Shown here piece after piece: positions 53,682-62,933 of a stretch of 64,000 nucleotides of DNA. The stretch comes from Caldivirga sp. Its GTDB lineage: Archaea; Thermoproteota; Thermoprotei; Thermoproteales; Thermocladiaceae. Every line of letters begins with the position of its first letter. Position 1 is the stretch's first letter. The notes under the pieces were generated by a model. The model made no database searches. It was not told the DNA's origin and worked only from the letters and a program-made list of their open reading frames with translations. Where the stretch lies: positions 62,001 through 126,000 of the forward strand of contig NZ_JAGDXD010000028.1 in the NCBI RefSeq assembly GCF_023256255.1, read 5' to 3'. Position numbers and translations under genes: made by a program.

Positions 53682-54512
53682 TTAATGCTGAAGGAATTGC
53701 TTAAGTAGTTCAGCAACCTCCCTACTCCTAGTAACCAGTAGGCTGACCCTGGGTTGCTCATTGATTGGCACATCATCGATGTTGTAACCATCCATGGCTA
53801 ATATTATTGAGTTAAGTTCCTTAGCCATAACGTAGGCTGCGGCTATATCATAGAGCCTAAGCCTATTCCTAACGTCAAGGAAGAAGAGTAGTTTCCCTAA
53901 GGCCGCCATTGTTATTTCCAGGCTGGCTGCACCAAGGCTCCTTATCTTGAAACCATTAAGTCTCCTATATAATTCAGCTAAACCTGTTAAAACCCTCTGT
54001 TCAACAGTTGGTTCAATGTATATTGAGGCTACCGGCTTATCTAGGACGCTTGAGTCAAAGGATGCTGGTTCACCATTTATGAAGGCTCCCTTACCCTTCT
54101 CAGCGTAGTAGGTCACGCCAGTGTTGACGTGGTGAATAATCCCGGCTTCAACATCTGACAGAGTTAGGTTATTCTTGAACTTAGCCGTGGCTATTGATAT
54201 GGAGTAGAATGGTACATCTAGGACGAAGTTAAGTGAACCATCGATTGGATCAACTATGAATAAGTAATCGGGCTCACCATCATTAACCTTAACGACACCC
54301 CTCTCCTCAGTAATAACTAAAGCCCTCAACCCCTCAGCCTTAATTCTATCAATTATTGCACCCTCAGCAACCCAATCAATACCCCTAGTTACATCCCCTT
54401 TCCCGGACTTCATTATCCTCTTGTATGATGGATCCTTAGACTTCTCAACTATTATTGGAGATACGTTCTTCACAATATCCATTAGCAATGATTGAACATT
54501 TACGTTACCCAC
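53682..54512 (-). CDS. inositol monophosphatase / FBPase IV-like phosphatase
   Basis: 276 aa. The metal-binding motif VDPIDGSLNFVLDVPFYSISIA (given here as DPIDGSLNF) and the preceding acidic TEERG match the Li-sensitive phosphatase family. Archaeal members often act on both inositol-1-phosphate and fructose-1,6-bisphosphate. LYDIAAAYVMAKE near the end replaces the usual WD..A. It lies next to a PfkB kinase on the same strand (75-base gap), so linked sugar or inositol metabolism is plausible. Confidence 0.85.
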   Translation of the reverse strand: MGNVNVQSLLMDIVKNVSPIIVEKSKDPSYKRIMKSGKGDVTRGIDWVAEGAIIDRIKAEGLRALVITEERGVVKVNDGEPDYLFIVDPIDGSLNFVLDVPFYSISIATAKFKNNLTLSDVEAGIIHHVNTGVTYYAEKGKGAFINGEPASFDSSVLDKPVASIYIEPTVEQRVLTGLAELYRRLNGFKIRSLGAASLEITMAALGKLLFFLDVRNRLRLYDIAAAYVMAKELNSIILAMDGYNIDDVPINEQPRVSLLVTRSREVAELLKQFLQH

Positions 54513-54587
54513 ATTTATCGCTATAGGCTCAACTCAACGTTTTAATGCTTTTCCACAAGCATTATGAGCGCTTAAGGTATTGGTAAG

Positions 54588-55451
54588 TTAGGCTTCACCA
54601 TACCTTACCAGCCTACTAAGCTCACTGGTCACGTGGTCAAGTAGCCATAGATCTATCATACTGAAGGGGCCATTCACAGTAACCCTAACTGTCGCCAGGG
54701 CAACGGCCTTAATGAAGGCGTCGAGTGGATTAAGACCCATCTTTAAGTAGCCTGTTAATGAACATATTAAGACATCACCTGCACCAGTGGGGTCAACTGC
54801 ATTAACCTTAATATTCTTGTCAAACCAGTAAACCTTACCGTTAGTGTACATTTTAGCCAGATTACTGCCCATTGAAACCACCAGGACCTTATCCTTAACG
54901 CGCATAACCCCATGGTTAACCTCATCTGCGCTGACTTTAACAATATCAGAGTGGGCTAGGGCTAATTCAACAATATCCCTGGAGCTATCGTTAATAACTA
55001 ACCCGTCATCACGAAACCTCCTTGTAAAACCCTGGAGGTCTATTGAAACTAACCTAGCCTTTTCCCTAATAGCCTCAACAAGCCCCCATGATACCTCACC
55101 GGCCACTGGATTAATAACAACAGTATCGTCGTTTACCGTTACATCACTGGGTTTAATGTCTCTGCACCTGCTGAGTAACCATAGTTTCCTATTCATGGAA
55201 TCATCATACCTTATCCTAAACCTAGTGGTCCTGCATGACTCATCAACCCTAACACCAGTTAAATCAATACCCAATTCCTCGTAGGGTCTTAAGGCTGGTT
55301 TAAAGTCAAAACCAACGACAGATATTGGCTTAGTGATGAAGCCAACCTGCTTCAGGTAAGTGGAGCAGAAGGTTGGTGGGCCACCGGGGCTTATCCTACT
55401 GATCCCTGGGAACTCCAGCTCATCAATAGTCATGTGACCTATAATTAACAC
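54588..55451 (-). CDS. PfkB-family carbohydrate kinase, substrate unknown
   Basis: 287 aa. ISPGGPPTFCSTYLKQVG near the start is the sugar-binding GG region and DPTGAGDVLICSLTGYL holds the catalytic Asp and anion hole. Shorter than KDG or ribokinase. Archaeal kinases of this size include myo-inositol and nucleoside kinases; the IMPase neighbour makes inositol a reasonable guess but no more. It starts next to TFS in divergent orientation. Confidence 0.82.
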   Translation of the reverse strand: MLIIGHMTIDELEFPGISRISPGGPPTFCSTYLKQVGFITKPISVVGFDFKPALRPYEELGIDLTGVRVDESCRTTRFRIRYDDSMNRKLWLLSRCRDIKPSDVTVNDDTVVINPVAGEVSWGLVEAIREKARLVSIDLQGFTRRFRDDGLVINDSSRDIVELALAHSDIVKVSADEVNHGVMRVKDKVLVVSMGSNLAKMYTNGKVYWFDKNIKVNAVDPTGAGDVLICSLTGYLKMGLNPLDAFIKAVALATVRVTVNGPFSMIDLWLLDHVTSELSRLVRYGEA

Positions 55452-55497
55452 TCAACCACCACGAGCGGGCGCATTTAAGTATTTAATTTTTGAGAAA

Positions 55498-55511
55498 GAT
55501 TTATTAAAAAG
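55498..55511 (+). promoter_or_regulatory. TATA box of the TFS/SurE operon
   Basis: ATTTATTAAAAAG is centred about 30 bases before ATG 55535. Confidence 0.45.
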
Positions 55512-55534
55512 TACCCGGCCAAGTGTTAATTTAC

Positions 55535-55870
55535 ATGGCCATAAAATTCTGCCCTAAATGCGGATCAATCATGAAACCATACAGGAGCGGTAATAAGGTT
55601 ATTTGGAAGTGCCCCAAATGTGGGTATGTTGAGGACTCTTCAACAGCAGCCCCATTGATTGAAAGGACCGTTATTGAGCATAAGCCTGATGAAAAACCCG
55701 TAGTCCTCACTAAAGTCAATGATAATTTACCTAAAGTTAAGGTAACGTGCCCAAGGTGTGGTAATAATGAGGCGTACTTCTGGGTGCAGCAGACTAGGGC
55801 GGCTGATGAACCACCAACCAGATTCTACAGGTGCACTAGGTGTGGGTATACTTGGCGTGAGTATGAGTGA
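55535..55870 (+). CDS. tfs: transcription factor S
   Basis: About 111 aa archaeal TFIIS/RPB9-like factor that rescues backtracked RNA polymerase by stimulating transcript cleavage. Two zinc ribbons: FCPKCGSIMKP with CPKCGYVE, and CPRCGNNEAYFWVQQTRAAD leading to DEPPTRFYRCTRCGYTW, with the acidic catalytic tip (Asp-Glu). Start at 55535 (MAIKFCPKCGS) is preferred over the in-frame 55523. The SurE gene follows after 12 bases. Confidence 0.93.
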   Translation: MAIKFCPKCGSIMKPYRSGNKVIWKCPKCGYVEDSSTAAPLIERTVIEHKPDEKPVVLTKVNDNLPKVKVTCPRCGNNEAYFWVQQTRAADEPPTRFYRCTRCGYTWREYE

Positions 55871-55882
55871 TGGTGAGTTTAA

Positions 55883-56695
55883 TTGAGGATACTGGTAACT
55901 AATGATGACGGATTAACCTCAACGGGTATAGTTACATTAGCTAATGAATTAGCCAAGGAACATGAAGTACACGTGGTGGCACCTGAATCACAACTAAGCA
56001 GTATAGGTGCTGCCAGGACCTATAATAGGCCTATAAGGATGTGGAAATGGAATGGCGGCCTTTACCACAGTTCAGTAAACGTCTACGCAACAGATGGCAC
56101 ACCCTCAGATGCGGTCTTCATGGGAATAAACATGTTTAAGCCAAACATAGTGGTTAGTGGCGTTAACCTAGGTGAGAACGTGGGCCTTGAGTCACTGTTC
56201 ATAAGTGGTACAATAGGGGCGGTAATACAGTCATCATTAATAGGTGTTCCAGGTATAGCAGTCTCAATAGAGGTACCACCTCACAGTAAGTTCATAATAC
56301 CGCAGATTAGTGGGGACTACTTCAGCGGTATAATTAAGGTGGTTAGAGGCATCATTAGCCGCATTGGGATTAAGGGATGGATTAATGGAGTTGATGCACT
56401 CTCACTAAACATGCCATCACCAAGCAGGTGGAGTGGTGAATACGCTGTGGTTTTACGTATGGCTAAGCGAATATTCAAGGAGACTATAGTTGAGTCAAAT
56501 GACCCAAGGGGTAATAAGATATACTGGAGGTGGGGTGAGGAATTAGTGCAACTAGATGCTGACACTGACGCGTATGCATTCTACAAGGAGGGGAAACTAG
56601 TCATAACACCCTTAATGCTAAGTGATTCGGAGATTAACCGTATTGATGTTGTTAGGAGGGTTAAGGAGCTAATAGATGAGGTTATTAAGGCTTAG
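55883..56695 (+). CDS. surE: 5'/3'-nucleotidase SurE
   Basis: 270 aa. [18 protein letters not shown] at the start is the SurE signature with the metal-binding Asp pair; [34 protein letters not shown] and [10 protein letters not shown] follow. It removes phosphate from nucleotides with a divalent metal. TTG start. It is in an operon with TFS, a pairing that is probably incidental. Confidence 0.92.
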   Translation: MRILVTNDDGLTSTGIVTLANELAKEHEVHVVAPESQLSSIGAARTYNRPIRMWKWNGGLYHSSVNVYATDGTPSDAVFMGINMFKPNIVVSGVNLGENVGLESLFISGTIGAVIQSSLIGVPGIAVSIEVPPHSKFIIPQISGDYFSGIIKVVRGIISRIGIKGWINGVDALSLNMPSPSRWSGEYAVVLRMAKRIFKETIVESNDPRGNKIYWRWGEELVQLDADTDAYAFYKEGKLVITPLMLSDSEINRIDVVRRVKELIDEVIKA

Positions 56696-56749
56696 AGTAC
56701 CCTTATCATTAGTGCAAGTGATTGAAAGTTAGGTGGAAACCAATCAACC

Positions 56750-57283
56750 CTACTTACTTGAGCTTCCTGAATCCTGAACCTGTTCACCACCTTGTTTCAC
56801 CACGGCTAGGAATACCATACCGTTAAACTCCATTTCCCTAATAATACCCTTATTGATTAATTCGGAGTAGACTCGGGACCACTCATCTCCAGTTATCTTC
56901 TTCAGTAATTCCTCGAAGGCGGGCTTAGGCATGGGTTCCTTCAACTCACTTATAATGCGGTCAACAATCTCATTCACGTTAACTACATTATCATTACTAA
57001 TTACTTGCTTAACCTTAACGTAAACTTCCCCTGAGGCTAAGTCAACGTAAGTGTCTATTAGGCCGCGTCTACTTAATTCGAGTAAGTCATTGTACGATAA
57101 ATTGAATGGTACCCTATCCCTAACACTTCTCAAACTAACCCACTTACCATCACTCAATGCTCTTAAGGTCTCGACGAAATCACTAAGCCTACTCCTCATA
57201 ATTTGAACGTGCACTAAAGCCCTATTTAACTTAACAGCCAATATAGGGGTCATGCGTACGTAATTATGCTTAAGGTATAACAT
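56750..57283 (-). CDS. hypothetical protein with winged-helix look
   Basis: 177 aa, not recognised. Residues about 50-115 (WVSLRSVRDRVPFNLSYNDLL then LSRRGLIDTYVDLASGEVYV) form a helix-turn-helix with a wing, and a second such region lies at about 115-165 (FEELLKKITGDEWSRVYSEL, INKGIIREMEFNG). This tandem winged-helix pattern resembles archaeal ScpB- or Rpc34-like proteins, inference only. It diverges from 57313 with 29 bases between. Confidence 0.55.
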   Translation of the reverse strand: MLYLKHNYVRMTPILAVKLNRALVHVQIMRSRLSDFVETLRALSDGKWVSLRSVRDRVPFNLSYNDLLELSRRGLIDTYVDLASGEVYVKVKQVISNDNVVNVNEIVDRIISELKEPMPKPAFEELLKKITGDEWSRVYSELINKGIIREMEFNGMVFLAVVKQGGEQVQDSGSSSK

Positions 57284-57312
57284 TTATTAATTTCGACTAG
57301 TACACCATTCTG

Positions 57313-57732
57313 ATGACTGAGGAGGTTACCGTCGAGGAACTTATTAATAGGATTATGGACGGCAACAACCTTGAGGTTGTGGACTACAGGGGGGATTCAG
57401 TCATAGTTGATTCAGTTAAGGGCATTGTCAAAGGTGATGTGGGGGATTTAGGGGAACTTAAGAAGAGGAGACCGAGGGGAGGGCCAACTAAGAGACAGGT
57501 TGAGTTAATGGCAGCCATAGCTAGAGCTTTAGTTAAGTCAAGGGTTAAATTCAAGGTGGTCTTCGGGCCTAGGGAAGCCACTGTTAGGTTTGATGAGAAT
57601 AGGTACGTTAGGATTACTGAGAATGATTCAAGGGTTGCCGGCTTCAATTCAAGCAGTGAGGAACCGCTAAGCATAATATACGGTGAGTTAAGCGGTTACG
57701 GTAAAGTACTCTTCCTTAAGCCTCTTAAGTGA
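57313..57732 (+). CDS. hypothetical protein, basic centre
   Basis: 139 aa, not recognised. Acidic first 50 residues with a beta repeat (EVVDYRGDSVIVDSVKGIVK), a basic LKKRRPRGGPTKRQ linker, then a helical and beta domain (MAAIARALVKSRVKFKVVFG). No cysteine or membrane segment. The basic linker suggests nucleic-acid or ribosome contact. Next gene is 50 bases on in the same direction. Confidence 0.5.
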   Translation: MTEEVTVEELINRIMDGNNLEVVDYRGDSVIVDSVKGIVKGDVGDLGELKKRRPRGGPTKRQVELMAAIARALVKSRVKFKVVFGPREATVRFDENRYVRITENDSRVAGFNSSSEEPLSIIYGELSGYGKVLFLKPLK

Positions 57733-57782
57733 CGTTACCATTGAAAATAATTAATTAGTATTAAAACCCTCAGACACATGAT

Positions 57783-58526
57783 TTGAACGTGATACCTAAG
57801 TTCATATTAACACACAGGCATTACTGCGCCATAGTTAAGTCGAGGAGTAGCGACCTAGCATTAACCATTGATAGGAGCGGTAGGTTAATTATTAGTTCAA
57901 GTAAGCCCTGCATCGGTGATTACATTAAGCTTCAGCCCTACCTCCGTATTGGCCCAAGCAGTGAAGCAATTAAACCGTTTATGGTTTATAATTACGAGTA
58001 CGTGCCTGTTTACGTAATATACAGGGATGTGGTGGCCTTAAACCAATTAACAATATCAGGTGGAAGAGTAAGCCTACAGTCAGAGGAGGCTGATGAAACC
58101 ATATTAAGGGGTCTAGTGGTTAACAACGAGGACTACACTAGGTACATAATAGATGTATTAATAAGTAAGTACCTCGAATCCCCAATACCCATATTAGCCA
58201 TGTCCACTAAGTTAAGTAGTAACCCAGATAAGGTTGAGGAACAGGTGAAGGCATTAACAGATGGGGATTACCACGTCGCCGGTGTTAAGATTTATCATAA
58301 GCCCGGCTTCATGGTTAGCATAAGGAGAGTATCACCCTATAGGGTTAACGTAGCCTTAATGTGCAGTATAGACTTAGTTGATGACTTCAAGAAGCTGACT
58401 AAGGCCTTAATCCTAAACTCAACAATAATCCATGACTTAAGGTTAGGTAGAGTAGGTGAATTACCAATGGGAATGGATGTCTTCTACCCAATAATGAAGA
58501 ATAGGTTAATCACCCACGGTGAGTAA
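57783..58526 (+). CDS. hypothetical protein
   Basis: 247 aa, not recognised. Alternating strands and helices with no cysteine pairs, signal or TM; the N-terminal third (FILTHRHYCAIVKSRSSDLA) is basic and the C-terminal half rich in Leu and Asp. TTG start. It may be in an operon with 57313. No functional hint. Confidence 0.5.
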   Translation: MNVIPKFILTHRHYCAIVKSRSSDLALTIDRSGRLIISSSKPCIGDYIKLQPYLRIGPSSEAIKPFMVYNYEYVPVYVIYRDVVALNQLTISGGRVSLQSEEADETILRGLVVNNEDYTRYIIDVLISKYLESPIPILAMSTKLSSNPDKVEEQVKALTDGDYHVAGVKIYHKPGFMVSIRRVSPYRVNVALMCSIDLVDDFKKLTKALILNSTIIHDLRLGRVGELPMGMDVFYPIMKNRLITHGE

Positions 58527-58554
58527 GACATTCCCTAAGGATACATTATTCCTC

Positions 58555-58874
58555 TCATAAGTATTCAACGTAACACCATAGGTTCTCCCAATCCGAGTAG
58601 CTATCAATAAGTAGCACCGGTATAGGCTCATGTTCAGTGTCATCACTAGTCTTCACTTCTCTATGATTAACCCAGAACCACGACCCCTAGCTAACTGTTC
58701 AATAAAATTAAGTAATGTTGTACCAATACCCTTACCCTAGTACTCCCTCTTCACCACCATTCAAAGAACTTCAACCAAGTGTTCACTAAACTTCACAGTA
58801 ATGAGTTCAGTACCCATGTATGCACCATATGTTTCATAATCCTTTAAGTCTGGGATCATTCTCTCAATGCTCAT
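58555..58874 (-). pseudogene. GNAT acetyltransferase, broken by stops and frameshift
   Basis: Minus-strand text from the ATG at 58874 reads MSIERMIPDLKDYETYGAYM, then VKFSEHLVEVL with a TGA, then MVVKREY with a TAG, then GKGIGTTLLNFIEQLARGRG, the acetyl-CoA-binding Q/R-x-x-G-x-G/A loop of GNAT enzymes, and after a frameshift FWVNHREVKTSD to a stop. Two stops and one frameshift make it dead. The order of motifs is right for a small N-acetyltransferase. Confidence 0.6.
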
Positions 58875-59115
58875 TATTTAAGCATTCAGACTCCTGCTTC
58901 CTTAAAGGAATAAATTTTAAGCAACTAACTATCTATCTATATTAAAGGCCTAAAAGTAAACATGGATAAACCTATAAGGATTAAGTTTCACAGAATTTCA
59001 CACGTTGAATCAGAAGCTAAAACTGGTCAATCCATCAATGTGATGCCCTCATGTTAAGGCTATTGCCTAGCTAGTGGTGGGTTGCTTATTAAGGATCCTC
59101 CACGGAAAGGGTAAT

Positions 59116-59123
59116 GTTTTTAT
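59116..59123 (+). promoter_or_regulatory. TATA box of the HEPN/MNT pair
   Basis: GTTTTTAT lies about 27 bases before the GTG at 59146, giving a leaderless mRNA. Confidence 0.45.
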
Positions 59124-59145
59124 CCTGAAATGAGAGCCTTATTTA

Positions 59146-59508
59146 GTGTCTTCACGTTGGTTTAATAGGGCTGAGCGGTATAGGGAGTTAAGTAGGGATA
59201 TGGTTAACAGGGGCCTTTATGATGAGGCATGCTTCTTTGCGCAGCAGGCCGTTGAATTTTACATAAAGGGTAAATTAATTGAATTAACTGGTGCTAGACC
59301 CTACACGCACTCCATAGTTGCATTACTGGAACAGTTACTAAGTATACTGCAGAGGAAGCCCAGTGGTGAAGTGATTAAATGTGCTAAGACGCTGACTGAA
59401 CAATACATAAGTTCCAGGTACCCTGACGCACGCATGCTGGATTACGATAGGGATGATGCCGAGGAATGCATCAAGTGTATGGAATTGGTGCTTAGTAATG
59501 TTGTTTAG
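59146..59508 (+). CDS. HEPN-domain protein
   Basis: 120 aa all-helical protein. RAERYRELSRDMVNRGLYDE, then CFFAQQAVEFYIKGKLIEL, is the HEPN start pattern; YTHSIVALLEQLLSIL is the second helix pair. The R-x4-6-H RNase motif of toxic HEPNs is not evident (RYPDARMLDY has no His), so it may be the substrate or regulatory partner of the nucleotidyltransferase downstream. It overlaps the MNT gene by 11 bases. GTG start. Confidence 0.85.
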   Translation: MSSRWFNRAERYRELSRDMVNRGLYDEACFFAQQAVEFYIKGKLIELTGARPYTHSIVALLEQLLSILQRKPSGEVIKCAKTLTEQYISSRYPDARMLDYDRDDAEECIKCMELVLSNVV

Positions 59509-59878
59509 GGAAGTCTTCATGAAGATGCATAAGGATGTTGAGGATTGGATTAAGGTATTGTGCAGCCGTGGCTTCACCGTTATTTTATTTGGTTCAAGAG
59601 CCAGGGGTGAAGCTAGAATAGACAGTGACTGGGACCTTATAGTGATTGGTAATGGGCAAGCCATTGAACCACCTAATGACTTAGTTCAAGTTTACTTCAC
59701 TGATACATTAACGGCGGAGGCTGAGATTATGAAATTCAACACGTTATTCGTGGATGCGTTCCATGAGGGGAAGTTAATATGCGGAGACTTTGAATTATTC
59801 AATAGGCTTAGGGTCCTTGCACTTGAGAGAACTAGGGGATTCATGAAGACTAGGAATGGGTGGATTAAGGCCGATTAA
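59498..59878 (+). CDS. MNT-type minimal nucleotidyltransferase
   Basis: 126 aa. The nucleotidyltransferase motif GSRARGEARIDSDWDL has G-S at 32-33 and catalytic Asp44 and Asp46. The family transfers NMP groups to a partner, and MNT/HEPN pairs act as toxin-antitoxin or modification modules in archaea. I start at ATG 59498 inside the HEPN stop; ATG 59519 is also possible. The pair is intact. Confidence 0.85.
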   Translation: MLFREVFMKMHKDVEDWIKVLCSRGFTVILFGSRARGEARIDSDWDLIVIGNGQAIEPPNDLVQVYFTDTLTAEAEIMKFNTLFVDAFHEGKLICGDFELFNRLRVLALERTRGFMKTRNGWIKAD

Positions 59879-59911
59879 CAGATTACTTAATTACCATTAG
59901 CTGGCTAAACA

Positions 59912-60610
59912 TCAGGCCAACCTAACCTCAAGGTAACCCATTGGAGTTAGCACCCAGTTCCTCGTCAACACCATTTTATAAGCCAAGGCTTTAACCCCAT
60001 TCTTAACCGCATACCTCAGTGACTCAGTGAACCTTTGGTCAAGTTCACTATTAGGCGTGAATACTTTAGCCCTTAATCTAAGTACTAGGAAGACTACGTA
60101 GGCCTCGTAACCCGATTTAATGGCCTCAACCAATTTAAGCATATGCCTAGCACCACGTAATGTAGGTGCATCAGGAAACTTAGCTAAACCACCCTCCTCT
60201 AAGGTTACACCCTTAACCTCAAGGAAAGCGTAATTATTATTCGGTGACTTAAGCAGTAAATCAAACCTACCATCACTGAAACGAGGCTCCCTCCTTAAAA
60301 CATCATAATCCTTTAGGATGTAACCATTATGTATTAACCAAGTAACAGCATCATTATGAATGGCTGAATTCACCAAGACTAACTCATCACCTAGGTCAAC
60401 AGCAGTTAGGTAGAACCTAGTCTTACCTGTTTGTTTTGAATACGCATAAAACCTAACACCAGGTTTAAGTAATTCAGTTAATCGACCAGGATCATGAATG
60501 TGCACAGCAACTTCAACACCATTAATTATACCTATGCCTACGAACCTATTAATCCTCCTAACGAAGACTCCCTCAACATCAGGTCTCCTAATAGTGAAAC
60601 CTATGCTCAT
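59912..60610 (-). CDS. sfsA: SfsA family DNA-binding/nuclease-like protein
   Basis: About 232 aa. FVGIGIINGVEVAVHIHDPGRL, AHN-like HNDAVTWLIHNGYI, EPRFSDGRFDLLLKSPNNNY and FLEVKGVTLEEGGLAKFPDAP match SfsA, which has an OB-fold and a PD-(D/E)XK-like core. E. coli SfsA was named for sugar fermentation stimulation; a DNA-related role is likelier. ATG at 60610 is chosen, the longer reading starts 15 bases earlier. Confidence 0.9.
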   Translation of the reverse strand: MSIGFTIRRPDVEGVFVRRINRFVGIGIINGVEVAVHIHDPGRLTELLKPGVRFYAYSKQTGKTRFYLTAVDLGDELVLVNSAIHNDAVTWLIHNGYILKDYDVLRREPRFSDGRFDLLLKSPNNNYAFLEVKGVTLEEGGLAKFPDAPTLRGARHMLKLVEAIKSGYEAYVVFLVLRLRAKVFTPNSELDQRFTESLRYAVKNGVKALAYKMVLTRNWVLTPMGYLEVRLA

Positions 60611-60625
60611 TAAATGAAACACCAC

Positions 60626-61074
60626 TGGACTTTAAAGTAACTAATCCCTCACATTAAAATGTAGCTTATACCTGTGTCCTTAAGTCAACTTTTAATAGTA
60701 CCTACATGAAGTTAAGTAAGGTAATGAATATATTCATCCTAAGCAACTTTCAGGTAGGTTATTTATGAAGACTTTAATTAATTCTAGGATTTACCCATAT
60801 CAGTTGAGGAAATTAACCATTAACATGGGCTCAGGGCATTATTAAACATTCTTAGGAACGTGGAATAGGAATCACTTAAATAACCATAATTGATTAAAGG
60901 TAAGGTAATTACGATTACATTTGTGGTCATAAGGCATGCGGAATAGGTGAAATAAGTTATGGTGCTAATTAAGCCTTTAAGGGTGTTTATAAATTCTCTG
61001 TATGTTTAGATATAAAGCTTCTGTACATTAGTAATTTTTATTTTCCACGTGAAATACCTTAATGTTGAGGAAAT
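60626..61074. other. gene-free stretch
   Basis: About 450 AT-rich bases between divergent genes. No gene, RNA or repeat was recognised. A TATA-like AATTTTTATTTT at about 61032-61043 fits the next gene. Confidence 0.4.
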
Positions 61075-61737
61075 ATGGCTCTCTTCATGGATCCACTGGA
61101 CATATTCCTAATGATACTGGGGGCAACCTTACTCAGCACAGCCTATACGGTTTGGTTAACGACAAGACCGATTAAGGAGGATCCACCTAATGAGCAGGCT
61201 GCAATAGTTAAGAGGGAGGTTATTTCAGAGGAGACTATTGAGTGTCCTCCCACAATTAAGGCATTATCCTTCTACTACATGGGTATTGGTGTTTTTGCAT
61301 TAACTACTGGTGTTTGGGGTTTAGTAACGTGGCCATTACCAAGTTCATATAATATAGTGTTAATGGATCCATGGCCATTATTCGGTGTAGCTGCCTTAAT
61401 AGTTGGATTAGCACTATACTTCACTGGTTCATTAATGACAGTATCAATTCCATTAGCGTTCCTAGGCATTATACCAATAGTGTACGGTATTGACATACTG
61501 AAGTATCACTTAACCAATGAACCGGCATTAGCCGCTGCATTATACATACTAACTGGGTTAGCTCCACTACTGTCACCGCTTGTATACATGACTAGAAGTA
61601 GGAACTCAAGTAGGTACATGAGTTACTTGGTAATGGCTATATTGGTGATTGCTGGATTAATAGCCTACCTCATAGGTATAGAGGCTACTTTTGCGCATAC
61701 TGCTGGTTGGGTTAAGTGGACGCCTTGGTATGGTTAA
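61075..61737 (+). CDS. DUF981-like membrane protein
   Basis: 220 aa with about six membrane helices. FYYMGIGVFALTTGVWGLVTW and PLPSSYNIVLMDPWPLFGVA, then an L-T-G-S core, match the DUF981 pattern as I recall it; function unknown. A short hydrophilic loop (RPIKEDPPNEQAAIVKREV) follows the first helix. It stands alone. Confidence 0.65.
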   Translation: MALFMDPLDIFLMILGATLLSTAYTVWLTTRPIKEDPPNEQAAIVKREVISEETIECPPTIKALSFYYMGIGVFALTTGVWGLVTWPLPSSYNIVLMDPWPLFGVAALIVGLALYFTGSLMTVSIPLAFLGIIPIVYGIDILKYHLTNEPALAAALYILTGLAPLLSPLVYMTRSRNSSRYMSYLVMAILVIAGLIAYLIGIEATFAHTAGWVKWTPWYG

Positions 61738-61907
61738 GGTAATAATGATTTAACTCAAATATTAAACACTTTTTATTTCTTTATTTACATCAAGATTCCA
61801 GTTCATCTAATTGATTCCAGATTTACCATGGATTAGTAGAAAATATATGAGTGACATTAATGCTGGCGCGGTTAATTTTAAATGCACCGAATTTGGTTTA
61901 AAGACTA

Positions 61908-62933
61908 ATGCATAGTTCAGTTAGGAAGGTTAGGGTTGCTATTGTTGGGCTTGGTGAAGTTTCCTTTAACCACTATAATGCACTTAAGAGCACTAAGTAT
62001 GGTGAGCTAGCTGGAGTGTTTAGTCATAGTAAAGGTAGAGCTGAGGAGGTTGCTAAGGCTTGGGGAACTAGGCCATACTACTCCTTTGAGGAACTGATTA
62101 ATGACCAAAGTATTGATGCATTAATAATATGTAGTGCTGACGAGTATCATCATGACCAGGCAGTTAAAGCTATGAAAGCTGGCAAGCATGTGCTTGTTGA
62201 AAAACCCTTAGCCTTAAATGCTAGGGAGGTTGCGGACATGGCTAGGGTTAGCCTCGAGACCAATAGGATACTGATGCCTGTACACAACTACATCTTTAGG
62301 CCTAAGGTTAGGAGAACAAAGGAGCTTATTGAAAGTGGGGCTATTGGTGAACCAACCTACGCATTATTCATTGTAACCCAGAGACTCACCGAGGATGTAG
62401 CCAAGAGGCATCATGGCGCATTATTCACTCAGTCATACCACTCAATATACACATCTAACTACCTCCTAGGTCCACCGGTGGAGTTTCAGGCAATGTGGGG
62501 TACATTGACCTATAGGGAGGTTAAGAGCGATGAGGTTTTTGTGGCAACCTTCAAGTATAGGAATGGAGCCTTAGGCAACATTGTGGCTAATTGGGCTGCG
62601 GATGATTTATCATCCTACCCATTCATGTGGCTTGATAAGGTTATTGGGACTAGGGGAACCATAACAATAAATTCCTTCGATGACGTAATGACTTCACTTC
62701 AAGCCGGCTCGTTCATGATGGGTAAGACTATTGACTACGTAGAGTCCTTTAAGGGTATTGTGAGGCATTTCGTTGATGACGTTTTAGCTGAAGGCCGTAA
62801 ACCCGAGCAGTCAATCTACGATGCGTTGCTGGTTCATGACATAATTGAGGGCCTTAGGGAGAGCGCTGAGTCTGGTAGGAGGATTAAGTATGAGGCGCTG
62901 AGCCTTGGGCAATTGATCGAGAAATATAGTTAA
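61908..62933 (+). CDS. Gfo/Idh/MocA-family oxidoreductase
   Basis: 341 aa NAD(P)-binding dehydrogenase. VAIVGLGEVSFNHYNALKST (Rossmann GLGEVS), YSFEELINDQSIDALIICSADEYHH, GKHVLVEKPLALNA with the catalytic Lys (EKP) and IFRPKVRRTKELIE are all canonical; a His in the HHGALF/SYHSIY region lies at the usual acid position. Substrate is one of many sugars or inositols. It converges on the amidohydrolase gene (4-base overlap). TATA AATTTTAAAT at 61873-61882. Confidence 0.88.
   Translation: MHSSVRKVRVAIVGLGEVSFNHYNALKSTKYGELAGVFSHSKGRAEEVAKAWGTRPYYSFEELINDQSIDALIICSADEYHHDQAVKAMKAGKHVLVEKPLALNAREVADMARVSLETNRILMPVHNYIFRPKVRRTKELIESGAIGEPTYALFIVTQRLTEDVAKRHHGALFTQSYHSIYTSNYLLGPPVEFQAMWGTLTYREVKSDEVFVATFKYRNGALGNIVANWAADDLSSYPFMWLDKVIGTRGTITINSFDDVMTSLQAGSFMMGKTIDYVESFKGIVRHFVDDVLAEGRKPEQSIYDALLVHDIIEGLRESAESGRRIKYEALSLGQLIEKYS

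Larger units (their letters stand above)
58527..59145. other. sparse stretch before the HEPN gene
   Basis: About 620 bases. The left half holds a broken GNAT gene (58555-58874, minus). 58875-59115 shows nothing solid; a 31-codon frame at 58961-59056 is too short and unlike known proteins. A TATA box for the next gene lies at 59116-59123. Confidence 0.4.

Noticed and set aside
58961-59056. 31-codon frame starting MDKPIRIKFHRISHVE
   Set aside because: Too short, no promoter or partner, and no family recognised.
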